Shown: positions 1-8,456 of the stretch, one piece after another
Layout: each line of letters begins with the position of its first letter
How positions within the stretch are numbered: the first letter of the stretch is position 1
From: Roseibium limicola
Lineage (GTDB): Bacteria; Pseudomonadota; Alphaproteobacteria; Rhizobiales; Stappiaceae
DNA: 64,000 bases
Assembly (NCBI RefSeq): GCF_017313085.1
Contig: NZ_JAFLNF010000003.1
Location: 434,001-498,000, forward strand
Reading direction: 5' to 3'
The notes under the pieces: generated by a model
Told to the model about the DNA's origin: nothing
Seen by the model: only the letters and a program-made list of their open reading frames with translations
Database searches by the model: none
Made by a program: the position numbers and the translations under genes

Positions 1-665
1 ACTGCGACCTGGGCTGCGGCGACACTGGACGTCGTGATCCGCTCATACCAATGACGGCCTGCTCGAGAGAGAGCCTTGAAGGTCATCTCCCTGAAGGGGC
101 ATGGCTCTGGAAACAAGATCAGCGGAAGCGGATCGACAAGCGGACAGATGTCACTCACCGCCCAATGCAATGGCTCCTCAACGACGCGGTTCGGTTCTGC
201 CTTCGACGGATTGACCAGGGCGAGCGCGAGGTTGATCTCATTACTTGATAGCCGGTCATGCAAGGTGGCGCTGTCGGCAACAGTCATCTGCAACTTAACG
301 TTTGGATGCGCGCGCACGAAATTGCAGAAAATCGATTGCAACTGCCCGGTCGCGTACCACTCCGGTAGGCCCACATGAACGGTGCCGGTCAATTCCGGCG
401 CAGAGAGACGCATGCGCGCCTCTTCGTGCGTCTTCAGGATTTCGGTGGCATGCTGGTACAGGATCCGCCCGGCGGGGGTCAGGTTCATCGTTCTGGCCGT
501 CCGCTCGATCAGCGGTTTGCCGACACGATCCTCCAACCGCCTGAGCTGAGTACTGACACACGGTTGGGTTCGGTTCAATTTGCTCCCAGCATGAGTGACA
601 TTTCCGCTTTCCGCGACCGCCACAAATGCTTCCAGCAATTCGATATTGAAACGTCCGATAGTCAT
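1..665 (-). CDS. LysR-family transcriptional regulator (3' end outside window)
   Basis: The minus frame opens at ATG 665 and stays free of stops to base 1, giving 221 residues and no stop, so the C-terminal quarter lies outside the window. Residues 2-61 are the winged helix-turn-helix typical of LysR proteins (core reads NRTQPCVSTQLRRLE, then a L-x-P-A-G motif). The remainder matches the periplasmic-binding-like effector domain, including the LFPEPCPFR stretch common in the family. It probably senses a small ligand and acts on the divergent methyltransferase/MFS pair, which is inferred from orientation and from an inverted repeat between them. The effector cannot be read from the sequence. 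Confidence 0.9.
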   Translation of the reverse strand, partial: MTIGRFNIELLEAFVAVAESGNVTHAGSKLNRTQPCVSTQLRRLEDRVGKPLIERTARTMNLTPAGRILYQHATEILKTHEEARMRLSAPELTGTVHVGLPEWYATGQLQSIFCNFVRAHPNVKLQMTVADSATLHDRLSSNEINLALALVNPSKAEPNRVVEEPLHWAVSDICPLVDPLPLILFPEPCPFREMTFKALSRAGRHWYERITTSSVAAAQVA

Positions 666-765
666 CCTGCGCAGCCTCCGCACTTCTGGCCCAGACCCTA
701 CGTCCAAGGCACCATTCACGCCTGTTCAGAGGTACCTGGCGCAAGGCTCACCCGTGATTTGCAAG

Positions 766-782
766 CATAACGTTTCATTATG
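766..782. promoter_or_regulatory. Candidate LysR operator, CATAA-N7-TTATG
   Basis: A perfect 5-bp inverted repeat with a 7-bp spacer contains the T-N11-A pattern (T768 to A780) typical of LysR boxes. It sits in the divergent region between the LysR gene (start 665) and the methyltransferase (start 867). Assignment is by pattern and position only. Confidence 0.45.
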
Positions 783-866
783 GGTCGATTCAATTAAAAA
801 TTTAGAGGGCCGGTCAAAAGCTCGTATTCCGGGAGCATAGTTTCTTTTCTCAAGGTGGGTATTGCC

Positions 867-1901
867 ATGTCCGTTGCGCATACAATGAGCTTAATCGACA
901 TCATCGAGACGCCAGAGCGACCAATCACGTTGCAGCAAAAAGTCCAAAAGACCATTGCATCCCATACAGAATTTTCGCTGAACCGGATCGTGACCCAGGA
1001 CAACCGGGTCAAATATGCCCGACCCGACGGGGAGGATACTCCCCACGACCATCTGAATGAAGTGTTTCAGCTGATGCGTCAGTTGAATGAGGTCGGCGTG
1101 AGCTCTCACTCCCTTGGGCGCACACGCGCAGGTGGCATGTCTTTTCGCAAGGCGCTGGAACAGGCCTGCGCCCAAATTGCTGCCGATCTGAACGGACGCG
1201 CGCTGGTTTATGTGGAACTTGGACCAGAACCGGTGAAGACGGGATTTGTCCTGAAGACCCTGGCACAGCTCGGTGTCAGCATCGACCGCTATATTGCCGT
1301 CGACATCAATCCCAAGTCGGCAGCACCGATGCGGGCCAATCTTGAAAAGATCATCCCCGGCACCCCAATGCAGTTCGTCACGGCTGCCTTCGAGACCATT
1401 CGGCTGGAAACATTGCTGGAGCCTGAAGCCCCGCCTGCGCTTATCACAATGCTCGGTTTTCAGGAAGGCAATGATGACCCCTTCACTGTCAATGGATGGC
1501 TGCGTGACATCGCCCGGCAAGGTGATCTGCTCCTGTCGGAGAGCCAACTTTATCGCCGCAATGAGGTCTCCAAGATCCCGGCCTTTTATGGCCACGCCGC
1601 CATGCAACGGTTTTCCCGCATAGCATTCGAGCAAGCCATAGACCGCACGGCACCGACCTTGAACCGCTTTTTCCTGCTCCCTGTCACCTTTCAGGACGGA
1701 GAAAGTGCCCAGGTCGCCATTCTTGGCGAGGAGTTTACTCACTCAACCTATGGGCGCTCCTTGCACGTTTCCAACTTCTGCCTGAAACTAACCGCCGATC
1801 AGTATCGTCATTACCGGCAGCACGGCAGCTATTTCGAAATCATCGGCGAGAGTTTTACAGATGACGAGACCCTTCACTTCCAGCTCTCCCGCCGGACTTG
1901 A
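867..1901 (+). CDS. EgtD-like SAM-dependent methyltransferase (Methyltransf_33 type)
   Basis: The protein has 344 residues. ATG 867 is preferred to the in-frame GTG 855 because a Shine-Dalgarno AAGGTGG lies at 852-858, just upstream of 867. The SAM-binding motif is YVELGPEP (about 115-122), followed by the acidic VDIN (145-148) at the end of the second beta strand. The C-terminus FEIIGESFTDDETLHFQLSR resembles the closing strands of the histidine N-alpha-methyltransferase (EgtD) family. No EgtB-like sulfoxide synthase is nearby, so ergothioneine synthesis is not implied. The gene overlaps the MFS exporter by 41 bp, which suggests translational coupling and a product that is made and then exported. 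The substrate is unknown. Confidence 0.72.
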   Translation: MSVAHTMSLIDIIETPERPITLQQKVQKTIASHTEFSLNRIVTQDNRVKYARPDGEDTPHDHLNEVFQLMRQLNEVGVSSHSLGRTRAGGMSFRKALEQACAQIAADLNGRALVYVELGPEPVKTGFVLKTLAQLGVSIDRYIAVDINPKSAAPMRANLEKIIPGTPMQFVTAAFETIRLETLLEPEAPPALITMLGFQEGNDDPFTVNGWLRDIARQGDLLLSESQLYRRNEVSKIPAFYGHAAMQRFSRIAFEQAIDRTAPTLNRFFLLPVTFQDGESAQVAILGEEFTHSTYGRSLHVSNFCLKLTADQYRHYRQHGSYFEIIGESFTDDETLHFQLSRRT

Positions 1902-3066
1902 GCCACCACTGCTGAAAGCTCGCGGCCTGACGGCCGCGGGCCTTGCCATTGTGGCGGCAACCTACGGGCTGGCGCGCTATTGCTTCGGGCTCTTTCTGCC
2001 GGATATCAGGGACGAGTTCCAGCTGGCGACCGAGACCGTCGGGCTGATCGCCGGCTCGTCCTATATCGGCTATCTGGCGGCAACATTCATCGGGTCCTGG
2101 CTGTCGACAACCTACGGCCCACGGTTGCCGATCATTCTGGGGGGGCTCGCGGCGACGCTGGGCATGGGCATCATCGCCCTTTCCACAACCCCACTGATTT
2201 TGGCAGCCGGTGTCTTCATCGCCGGCACCAGCCCAGGCCTTTCCTACCCGCCGTTTTCCGACGTTATCGTCAGACACACAGAAAGCTCACGGCAAAACAC
2301 CGTCTACGCATGGATCAACTCGGGTACTGGTTTCGGCGTGGCGATTGCCGGGCCACTCGCTCTTTATGCCGGGCAGGATTGGCGGCTGGCATGGTTCGCC
2401 TTTGCCGCTCTGGCCTTGATGATCACCGTTTGGAACCTGATCGTGTTGCCGCCACCCCAGCCGACGCGCAGACAGCGTTCCATCGGCGTCCCAACACATG
2501 TACTGATGCGACGGGAAAACGGCCCTCTGTTCACGGCGGCACTGATCTTCGGAGTGGTGACAGCCATCTACTGGACCTATGCGGTCGAGCTGCTCCATAC
2601 GCTGACTGACGACCCGCAGGCGCCGATCCTCTTCTGGATCATTCTGGGCGTGGCGGGGATTAGCGGGTGCTTCGCCGGGGGGGTGGTTGACCGGTGGGGG
2701 CTGCGACGGGCTTATTTTGCACTCGTGATCCTCGTTGGCCTGGCAGTGGCCTCCTTGCCGCTACTAATCCAAGCGCCCGCGGGGATCTACTTCTCCGCCG
2801 CCTGTTTCGGCTCCGGTTTTATCGTCATGACAGCACTCTTTGGCATCTGGAGCATGGGCGTCTGCCGCGACATGCCTTCCATAGGCTTTGGCATGACATT
2901 TTTCCTGATCTCTCTCGGCCAAGGCGTGGGGCCAGTCCTGGGTGGCTATCTCATCCCGGTTTTCGGCGAACCAAATCTCTTCCTTGCCGCCGGCTTGTTG
3001 TGCTTCAGTCTGGCGTCGCTCGCCCCTGGCAAAAGCTATGCTCCTACCAATTCCGAACAGGCGTGA
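1861..3066 (+). CDS. MFS transporter, YbfB/YjiJ-like
   Basis: The protein has 401 residues with about 12 hydrophobic segments. The N-terminal LARYCFGLFLPDIRDEF followed by GLIAGSSYIGYL is characteristic of the YbfB/YjiJ branch of the major facilitator superfamily. ATG 1861 lies inside the end of the methyltransferase gene with a purine-rich GGCGAGAG just upstream, and no alternative start occurs nearby. Members of this branch are mostly uncharacterised and are presumed to be exporters. Context suggests it moves the product, precursor or inhibitor of the methyltransferase, under control of the divergent LysR regulator. That role is inferred. Confidence 0.85.
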   Translation: MTRPFTSSSPAGLEPPLLKARGLTAAGLAIVAATYGLARYCFGLFLPDIRDEFQLATETVGLIAGSSYIGYLAATFIGSWLSTTYGPRLPIILGGLAATLGMGIIALSTTPLILAAGVFIAGTSPGLSYPPFSDVIVRHTESSRQNTVYAWINSGTGFGVAIAGPLALYAGQDWRLAWFAFAALALMITVWNLIVLPPPQPTRRQRSIGVPTHVLMRRENGPLFTAALIFGVVTAIYWTYAVELLHTLTDDPQAPILFWIILGVAGISGCFAGGVVDRWGLRRAYFALVILVGLAVASLPLLIQAPAGIYFSAACFGSGFIVMTALFGIWSMGVCRDMPSIGFGMTFFLISLGQGVGPVLGGYLIPVFGEPNLFLAAGLLCFSLASLAPGKSYAPTNSEQA

Positions 3067-3188
3067 AGGAGGCATAATTTCCCATTATGACGTAGGGGGT
3101 TCCCATAACCGCTATTTGCTGGTCCTCCCCGGTTTTCGCGAACATCATCCCGACACGCCCAGATCGACACCCGATATAGTTGAAGCTC

Positions 3189-3395
3189 ATGATTGTGACA
3201 CTGCCCCGCCAAGACATGCCTCTCCTTGACGTCGAGTTGTGCCGCGCGATGTTTGAGAAGAACCCGGACAAAATGATCGAGCTGCTGTCAGAGTGGCTGG
3301 AAACCAATCAGCTGACTCCAAGCCAGTGGTTCAACGTACCCCCCTATCTTCGGGAAGTGCTGTCTGAGGGGCAACGACACACTCTACCGAATTGA
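3189..3395 (+). CDS. Small hypothetical protein
   Basis: A 68-residue frame begins at ATG 3189; a TTG three codons upstream is also possible. The product is acidic and probably helical (a run ending in MIELLSEWLETNQLTPSQWF), with no signal peptide or membrane segment. Codon use looks plausible, but there is no strong ribosome-binding site. I do not recognise a family. It stands alone between the MFS gene and UDP-glucose dehydrogenase. Confidence 0.4.
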   Translation: MIVTLPRQDMPLLDVELCRAMFEKNPDKMIELLSEWLETNQLTPSQWFNVPPYLREVLSEGQRHTLPN

Positions 3396-3661
3396 CGCTG
3401 GCACCAGCCTTCGTTGCGGCACACCAGCGACCTTCAGCCTCGGCGCAATGCCAACTCATTTGCTTCTGAATCTCGACAAAAGCAGCAAATACAAGCTGCA
3501 TTTCACGCACCGGCTTATGCACAGAAAAGCCGGCACGGGCATTTAGGCTCGCCTCCACGTTTGCGTCATGGTACGGCAACAATCATTTGTTAGCAGGGAA
3601 AAGACTTGGGCGGCCTCATCGCCCATCGGCAGTTTTCCTCCCCAGACGATTGGACGAGTAA

Positions 3662-4969
3662 ATGCGCGTTGCGATGATTGGAACAGGCTATGTCGGATTG
3701 GTCTCCGGCGCATGCTTTGCCGACTTCGGTCACCAGGTTATCTGCATCGACAAGGATGCCTCCAAGATTGATGCGCTGAAGGACGGCCGCATCCCAATCT
3801 ATGAACCCGGCCTGCAAGACCTTGTGGCCAAAAACGTTGCGGAAGAACGCCTTTCGTTCTCCACGGAAGCTGAAGAAGCGATCCGCCAAGCTGATGCTGT
3901 CTTTATCGCTGTCGGCACACCGACACGGCGCGGAGACGGTCACGCCGACCTGTCCTATGTCTATGCAGCAGCAGAAGAAATTGCAGGGCTGATTGAAGGT
4001 TTCACGGTGGTCGTCACCAAGTCCACTGTGCCTGTCGGTACTGGTGACGAGGTGGAAGCCATTATCCGTCGAACCAACCCGGAGGCGAAGTTCGCGGTTG
4101 TTTCCAACCCGGAATTCCTGCGGGAAGGCGCGGCTATCAGCGACTTCAAGCGCCCCGACCGTGTTGTCGTCGGAACGGAAGATGACGCGGCGGTCGAGGT
4201 AATGCGCGAGCTGTACCGTCCGCTTTACCTCAACGAAACGCCGATCATCGTGACCCGACGCAGGACGTCGGAACTGATCAAGTACGCAGCAAATGCATTC
4301 CTTGCCGTGAAGATTACCTTCATCAACGAAATCGCAGACCTGTGCGAAAGCGTTGGTGCCAATGTCCAGGAGGTTTCGCGCGGCATCGGCCTCGACAACC
4401 GCATTGGCTCCAAGTTCCTGCATGCCGGCCCAGGCTATGGCGGATCTTGCTTTCCCAAGGACACGCTCGCCCTGTCCAAAATCGGTCATGATGCAGGATC
4501 ACCCCTGCGGATCGTCGACAGCGTCATCGACGTGAACACAGCGCGTAAAAAGAAGATGGCGGACAAGGTCATTGCGGCCATGGGCGGCGACGTCAACGGC
4601 AAGACGATTGCGCTCCTCGGCCTGGCCTTCAAGCCGAATACCGATGACATGCGCGAGGCCCCGGCGATCGATATCGTTGCCAAGCTGCAAGAGGCCGGAG
4701 CGGTTCTGCGTGCCTACGACCCGGCTTCCATGGAGGAAGCCGCAAAAGTTATGCCTGATCTGATGTTTTGCGATGGCCCCTACCATGCCTTGGAAAATGC
4801 TGACGCCGTGGTGATCATTACCGAATGGGATCAGTTCCGTGCGCTCGATCTGAACCGGGTCAAGACCTTGCTAAAAGCTCCCAAGGTCATCGACCTGCGC
4901 AACATCTACAAGCCGGACTATATGGCGGACCGTGGCTTCGACTACACCAGCGTTGGGCGTGCTTACTGA
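3662..4969 (+). CDS. ugd: UDP-glucose 6-dehydrogenase
   Basis: This 435-residue enzyme oxidises UDP-glucose to UDP-glucuronate with two NAD+, supplying exopolysaccharide, capsule or LPS sugars. The N-terminal Rossmann motif is GTGYVG (7-12). The catalytic cysteine sits in GPGYGGSCFPKD (Cys263), and the C-terminal UDP-binding domain carries GLAFKPNTDDMR. The length is normal. It is a single-gene unit closed by a strong intrinsic terminator 45 bp downstream. No glycan genes lie beside it, so the polysaccharide it serves cannot be named. Rhizobial homologues are called rkpK. Confidence 0.96.
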   Translation: MRVAMIGTGYVGLVSGACFADFGHQVICIDKDASKIDALKDGRIPIYEPGLQDLVAKNVAEERLSFSTEAEEAIRQADAVFIAVGTPTRRGDGHADLSYVYAAAEEIAGLIEGFTVVVTKSTVPVGTGDEVEAIIRRTNPEAKFAVVSNPEFLREGAAISDFKRPDRVVVGTEDDAAVEVMRELYRPLYLNETPIIVTRRRTSELIKYAANAFLAVKITFINEIADLCESVGANVQEVSRGIGLDNRIGSKFLHAGPGYGGSCFPKDTLALSKIGHDAGSPLRIVDSVIDVNTARKKKMADKVIAAMGGDVNGKTIALLGLAFKPNTDDMREAPAIDIVAKLQEAGAVLRAYDPASMEEAAKVMPDLMFCDGPYHALENADAVVIITEWDQFRALDLNRVKTLLKAPKVIDLRNIYKPDYMADRGFDYTSVGRAY

Positions 4970-5014
4970 CAGGACGCCTTCGCGCCTGACAGGATGAACT
5001 CTGGGAAAAACATC

Positions 5015-5044
5015 AAAACCCGGGTCACTGCCCGGGTTTTTTCT
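5015..5044 (+). terminator. Rho-independent terminator of ugd
   Basis: The stem AACCCGGG / CCCGGGTT with loop TCACTG is followed by a run of six T. An A run precedes the stem, so it may also work for the convergent aroQ. Confidence 0.88.
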
Positions 5045-5078
5045 TATTGTATCATTGGGTTGGAACGATCTACCTGGA

Positions 5079-5519
5079 TCAGGCCGGTTCGACCAGCTGT
5101 ACAAGTCGGCGCAGCGCCAACTCGTAGCCCAGAATGCCACACCCCGCGATAACACCATCCGCGCGCAGCGACACATAAGAGTGATGGCGGAAGCTCTCAC
5201 GCTTGTGGACGTTGGAGATATGGACCTCGAACACCGGAGACTCGAAGGTGTTCAGCGCATCAAGGATGGCCACCGACGTGTGTGTGTAGGCAGCAGGGTT
5301 GATCACCAGCCCGCAAGCTTCATTGCGTGCTTCATGGATCCAGTCGATCAACTGGTGTTCGGCATTGCTCTGGAAAAACTTGAGGCCAAAGCCGAGCGGT
5401 TCGACGAGCGCGCGGCAGTTGGCCTCCACATCAGCCATTGTGTCGGAGCCATAAATCTCCGGCTGGCGTGTTCCGAGAAGATTGAGGTTCGGCCCGTTGA
5501 GGACGTAAATGGTCTTCAC
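5079..5519 (-). CDS. aroQ: Type II 3-dehydroquinate dehydratase
   Basis: This 146-residue cytoplasmic enzyme dehydrates 3-dehydroquinate to 3-dehydroshikimate in the shikimate pathway. Type II hallmarks are the N-terminal NGPNLNLLG, catalytic Tyr23 in [16 protein letters not shown], and His100 with Arg111 in [17 protein letters not shown] 5519 is chosen over the in-frame TTG 5525 because an AGGA lies at a proper distance only from the GTG, and the resulting [11 protein letters not shown] start is family-typical. In many alphaproteobacteria aroQ is followed by accB and accC. Here it stands alone and converges on ugd. Confidence 0.95.
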   Translation of the reverse strand: MKTIYVLNGPNLNLLGTRQPEIYGSDTMADVEANCRALVEPLGFGLKFFQSNAEHQLIDWIHEARNEACGLVINPAAYTHTSVAILDALNTFESPVFEVHISNVHKRESFRHHSYVSLRADGVIAGCGILGYELALRRLVQLVEPA

Positions 5520-5692
5520 GATCAATCCTGTTGGTTTAACCCGGCTGACCCGAATGCCTGCCGGACATGCCTTTTATCTTCCCACCATGAACCAACTGTC
5601 AATTGCAGGGCTGAAGCCGCGCAGCCGGGGACGAAAAAATGGCTATTTCAGGGGATGTGCAGGCTCTGCCAACACGGAACGGGAAGCGGTAA

Positions 5693-6220
5693 TCAATTGA
5701 TTGCCGCAACCTCACCGCTACCTCCGACCGGCTGACCTTCACCACCAGGCGAGCCTTGCCAGATCTTCTGACGATTGCGGATCTCGCGCGGAGCCGGTCC
5801 GAAATAGCTGGCTGTCTTGATGAAATCACGTGGGTGCAGGATGACGCTGGAAATGCGCTGGTAAAGCGCCTTGGCCGAAATCGGCTTCGACAATAGCTCA
5901 TGCACGCCGAGACGACGCGCCTCGACAATCCGGCTGCGCTCCGTGTGGGCAGTCACCATGATGATCGGAATATAGGCGAACGGGTTGTTCGGGCTGCGGA
6001 TCATGCGAACCATGTCCGCACCATCGAGAATCGGCATAACCCAATCCAGGATCAAGATATCTGGGTTGGCACGGTCCATCGCTTCCAGGCCCGACGCGCC
6101 ATCTTCCGCCTCCACAATGCGTCGGGCACCGAAGCCCTGCAACATGGTACGGATGATCGTGCGCATGTAGGCACTATCCTCAACCAGCAAAAATGTCAGC
6201 GAGGAAAGGTCCAGGCTCAC
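5693..6220 (-). CDS. CheY-like single-domain response regulator with C-terminal tail
   Basis: The protein has 175 residues. Residues 8-125 form a receiver domain with the acidic pair near E14/D15, phospho-acceptor Asp59 (ILILDW), Thr90 and Lys112 (SKP). A basic tail of about 50 residues follows (PREIRNRQKIW, then a Gly-rich end) with no DNA-binding fold. GTG 6220 is supported by GGAGGT upstream. The protein is likely to act by protein-protein contact, as DivK/CheY-type regulators do; no kinase is adjacent. It is divergent from hemA across a region with two inverted repeats. Confidence 0.88.
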   Translation of the reverse strand: MSLDLSSLTFLLVEDSAYMRTIIRTMLQGFGARRIVEAEDGASGLEAMDRANPDILILDWVMPILDGADMVRMIRSPNNPFAYIPIIMVTAHTERSRIVEARRLGVHELLSKPISAKALYQRISSVILHPRDFIKTASYFGPAPREIRNRQKIWQGSPGGEGQPVGGSGEVAAIN

Positions 6221-6311
6221 CGCGTTACCTCCGTGTTCTAGGAAAAGCCTTGTCAGAAAAGTCTGAAGAGAGAGTTATTAACCGCCCAAAGGGATAAATT
6301 TCAGTTCGATA

Positions 6312-6329
6312 CCTAGCCATATGGCTAGG
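6312..6329. repeat. Perfect 18-bp palindrome CCTAGCCATATGGCTAGG
   Basis: Every base pairs with its mirror, with no spacer, which fits a dimeric repressor or activator site better than an RNA hairpin. It is followed 12 bp later by the second inverted repeat (6342-6362). Confidence 0.7.
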
Positions 6330-6341
6330 CGCCGCTTAAAT

Positions 6342-6362
6342 AGTTTAGGATACCTCTAAACT
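6342..6362. repeat. Inverted repeat AGTTTAG-N7-CTAAACT
   Basis: Two perfect 7-bp arms flank a 7-bp spacer (GATACCT). The centre-to-centre distance is about one operator's width from the upstream palindrome. The binding protein is unknown. Confidence 0.6.
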
Positions 6363-6616
6363 GAGTTAAAAGTAGAAATCGCGGTACTCTTTGCGCTCGG
6401 TCAATTCGCCAGCAAGGAATTCGCCGTAGATTGGTTGCGAAAACAGGCTCCTGTCAGGACGGACATCAAGGGGCCATACATTTGAAGGGCACGACCTGGA
6501 GGGGATCAGCCCGCGCAGAACCTGCGCTCATCCTTCCGCGTCAATATGCCAGTCGACGTTCAGACTTCGGGTCACTAGGGTCTGACGGACAAACGCCAGG
6601 ATAATAGGTTCACTCA

Positions 6617-7903
6617 ATGAACTATAAAGAAACCTTTGAAAACGCGATTGAAGCCCTGCGGGACGAAAAGCGTTATCGGGTTTTTGCCGACCTCGAACGT
6701 ATCGCGGGCTCTTTTCCGAAAGCCATCTGGCGGGCGGAGAACGGCCTCGAACGCGAAATCACAGTCTGGTGCTCCAACGACTATCTCGGGATGGGGCAGA
6801 ACAAGGATGTGATCTCCGCTCTGACAGAGGCCGCCCAGACCATGGGCGCCGGTGCGGGTGGTACGCGCAACATTTCCGGAACCAACCACCCACTTGTCCA
6901 ACTGGAACACGAACTTGCCGACCTGCATGGCAAGGAAGCGGCCTTGGTGTTCACATCCGGATTTGTTTCGAACGAAGCCGCAATCTCGACCATCGCCAAG
7001 CTTCTGCCCGACTGCTTGTTGCTCTCCGACCAGCTGAACCATGCCTCGATGATTGCCGGTGTTCGCGGATCAGGCACGGCCAAGCAGATCTGGCGGCACA
7101 ATGATCTGGAACACCTGGAAGACCTTTTAAAGGCCGCCGGAAAAGACCGCGCCAAGCTGATTGTGTTTGAAAGCGTCTATTCAATGGATGGCGATGTAGC
7201 CCCGATCGAGCGCATCGCGGATTTGGCCGATAAATACAACGCCATGACCTATATCGACGAAGTCCACGCAGTTGGCATGTACGGCGAGCGCGGTGCCGGC
7301 ATCTGTGAGCGCGACGGCGTCATGGACCGGATCGACGTCATCGAGGGAACAATGGCCAAAGCCTTTGGCGTGATGGGCGGTTATATCACCGCCAGCCAGG
7401 CGATCGTCGATGCTGTTCGCTCCTATGCACCGGGCTTCATCTTCACCACCGCCCTGCCGCCAAGTCTTGCAGCTGCCGCCTGTACTTCCATTCGCCACCT
7501 GAAGTCGTCTCAACGCGAACGTGAAATGCACCAGCGTCAGGCTCAGCAAACCAAGGACAAGCTGGCGGCGGTCGGTCTGCCTGTCATGCCGTCGGAGACC
7601 CACATCGTGCCCGTTCTCGTGGGCGATCCGGATCTTTGCAAGAAGGCATCCGACATGCTTCTGGAAAAGCATGGCGTCTATATCCAGCCAATCAACTACC
7701 CCACTGTTCCGCGCGGCACCGAGCGGTTGCGGATCACTCCGACGCCGCTGCATGATGATGCCTTGATTGTTGATCTATGCGCGGCACTGGAAGACGTCTG
7801 GGAGGCTCTCGGCCTGCCAAAGGGGAAAGTCGATGCCGACTGTCGGATCATCGAATTGGAAAATACCCCGGCACCGGCGATCTACCCTGCCGCCGGCGGA
7901 TAA
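6617..7903 (+). CDS. hemA: 5-aminolevulinate synthase
   Basis: This 428-residue PLP enzyme condenses glycine and succinyl-CoA to 5-aminolevulinate, the first step of heme synthesis by the C4 (Shemin) pathway typical of alphaproteobacteria. The sequence is full length, with [11 protein letters not shown] near the N-terminus, [10 protein letters not shown], and the PLP-Schiff-base lysine at Lys248 in [16 protein letters not shown] 6617 has only a weak ribosome-binding site. The gene is transcribed alone, with a strong terminator 30 bp after the stop. It sits next to the cbb3 oxidase cluster and hemN, so heme supply and heme-copper oxidase assembly are grouped here. Confidence 0.97.
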   Translation: MNYKETFENAIEALRDEKRYRVFADLERIAGSFPKAIWRAENGLEREITVWCSNDYLGMGQNKDVISALTEAAQTMGAGAGGTRNISGTNHPLVQLEHELADLHGKEAALVFTSGFVSNEAAISTIAKLLPDCLLLSDQLNHASMIAGVRGSGTAKQIWRHNDLEHLEDLLKAAGKDRAKLIVFESVYSMDGDVAPIERIADLADKYNAMTYIDEVHAVGMYGERGAGICERDGVMDRIDVIEGTMAKAFGVMGGYITASQAIVDAVRSYAPGFIFTTALPPSLAAAACTSIRHLKSSQREREMHQRQAQQTKDKLAAVGLPVMPSETHIVPVLVGDPDLCKKASDMLLEKHGVYIQPINYPTVPRGTERLRITPTPLHDDALIVDLCAALEDVWEALGLPKGKVDADCRIIELENTPAPAIYPAAGG

Positions 7904-7932
7904 CGTCTATTTCGCACACCAGGTATCGGAAG

Positions 7933-7960
7933 GCCGACGATTGATTTCGTCGGCTTTTTT
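7933..7960 (+). terminator. Rho-independent terminator of hemA
   Basis: A perfect 8-bp stem GCCGACGA / TCGTCGGC with loop TTGATT is followed by six T. Confidence 0.93.
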
Positions 7961-8100
7961 CGTCATCGTCCGGCGAACATCTTTCTGATTGCAGGTTTCG
8001 ACAATGTAATTAACCTGCCTTTAGGTGCCGAAGCCTATTCTCTTTCGACAATAGATTTTTATAAACTCGACGCAGTGGGCGGCGGGACAGGGCAAAACAG

Positions 8101-8304
8101 ATGACTGTGCCATTCATACCCGGACCGGAAGACAACCGAGCCTCTCCTGTGGGAACGCGCTTTGAAGCACAGCTTCGCGCCGCCTCCGATGTCTCGGACG
8201 ATGGCCGTGCGCCCAAACGCCGGCGTGAGAGTCTGCTGCTGTTTTCCGGCGTCGGACTTTTGATCCTTTCGGCTTGCATGGTTGTTATCGCGGGCATCGA
8301 CTAG
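8101..8304 (+). CDS. Small single-pass membrane protein, hypothetical
   Basis: A 67-residue frame starts at ATG 8101. It has a polar, Arg-rich N-terminal half (about 1-43) and one C-terminal membrane helix (LLLFSGVGLLILSACMVVIAG). It ends 2 bp before the convergent ccoS stop. I do not recognise the family. The tight packing between the hemA terminator and ccoS, and a sensible membrane segment after a positively charged stretch, favour a real gene. Confidence 0.5.
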   Translation: MTVPFIPGPEDNRASPVGTRFEAQLRAASDVSDDGRAPKRRRESLLLFSGVGLLILSACMVVIAGID

Positions 8305-8306
8305 GT

Positions 8307-8456
8307 TTAATCCGCCAGATCATCGTCTTCCAGAATACGCCACTTGGCGCCTTCGAGATCCTCATACTGACCGCTTTTTAGCGACCACAGAAACCCGACG
8401 AGGCCGACAAGCCCGAGGGCAATGGCAATCGGTATGAGATAAATCAGAACGTCCAT
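8307..8456 (-). CDS. ccoS: cbb3 oxidase assembly protein CcoS
   Basis: This 49-residue protein has one membrane helix (about 3-25, VLIYLIPIAIALGLVGLVGF) followed by the conserved WSLKSGQYEDLEGAKWRIL, typical of CcoS/FixS. The A of its ATG (8456) is also the last base of the upstream ccoI stop (TGATG), so the two are translationally coupled. It is the last gene of the ccoGHIS unit. CcoS is needed for heme and copper cofactors to be inserted into the oxidase. Confidence 0.92.
   Translation of the reverse strand: MDVLIYLIPIAIALGLVGLVGFLWSLKSGQYEDLEGAKWRILEDDDLAD

Larger units (their letters stand above)
6221..6616. promoter_or_regulatory. Divergent intergenic region, response regulator / hemA
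   Basis: This 396-bp region contains two perfect inverted repeats: CCTAGCCATATGGCTAGG at 6312-6329 and AGTTTAG-N7-CTAAACT at 6342-6362. I found no full TTGAT-N4-ATCAA box and no convincing coding frame. The repeats lie about 90-140 bp from the response-regulator start and about 255-305 bp from hemA. Confidence 0.6.

Noticed and set aside
295-744. Minus-strand frame of 149 codons at the window start
   Set aside because: It overlaps the LysR gene in another frame. The LysR frame has recognisable helix-turn-helix and effector motifs.
3590-4489. 299-codon minus-strand frame opposite ugd
   Set aside because: Antisense to a clear UDP-glucose dehydrogenase with catalytic motifs in place.
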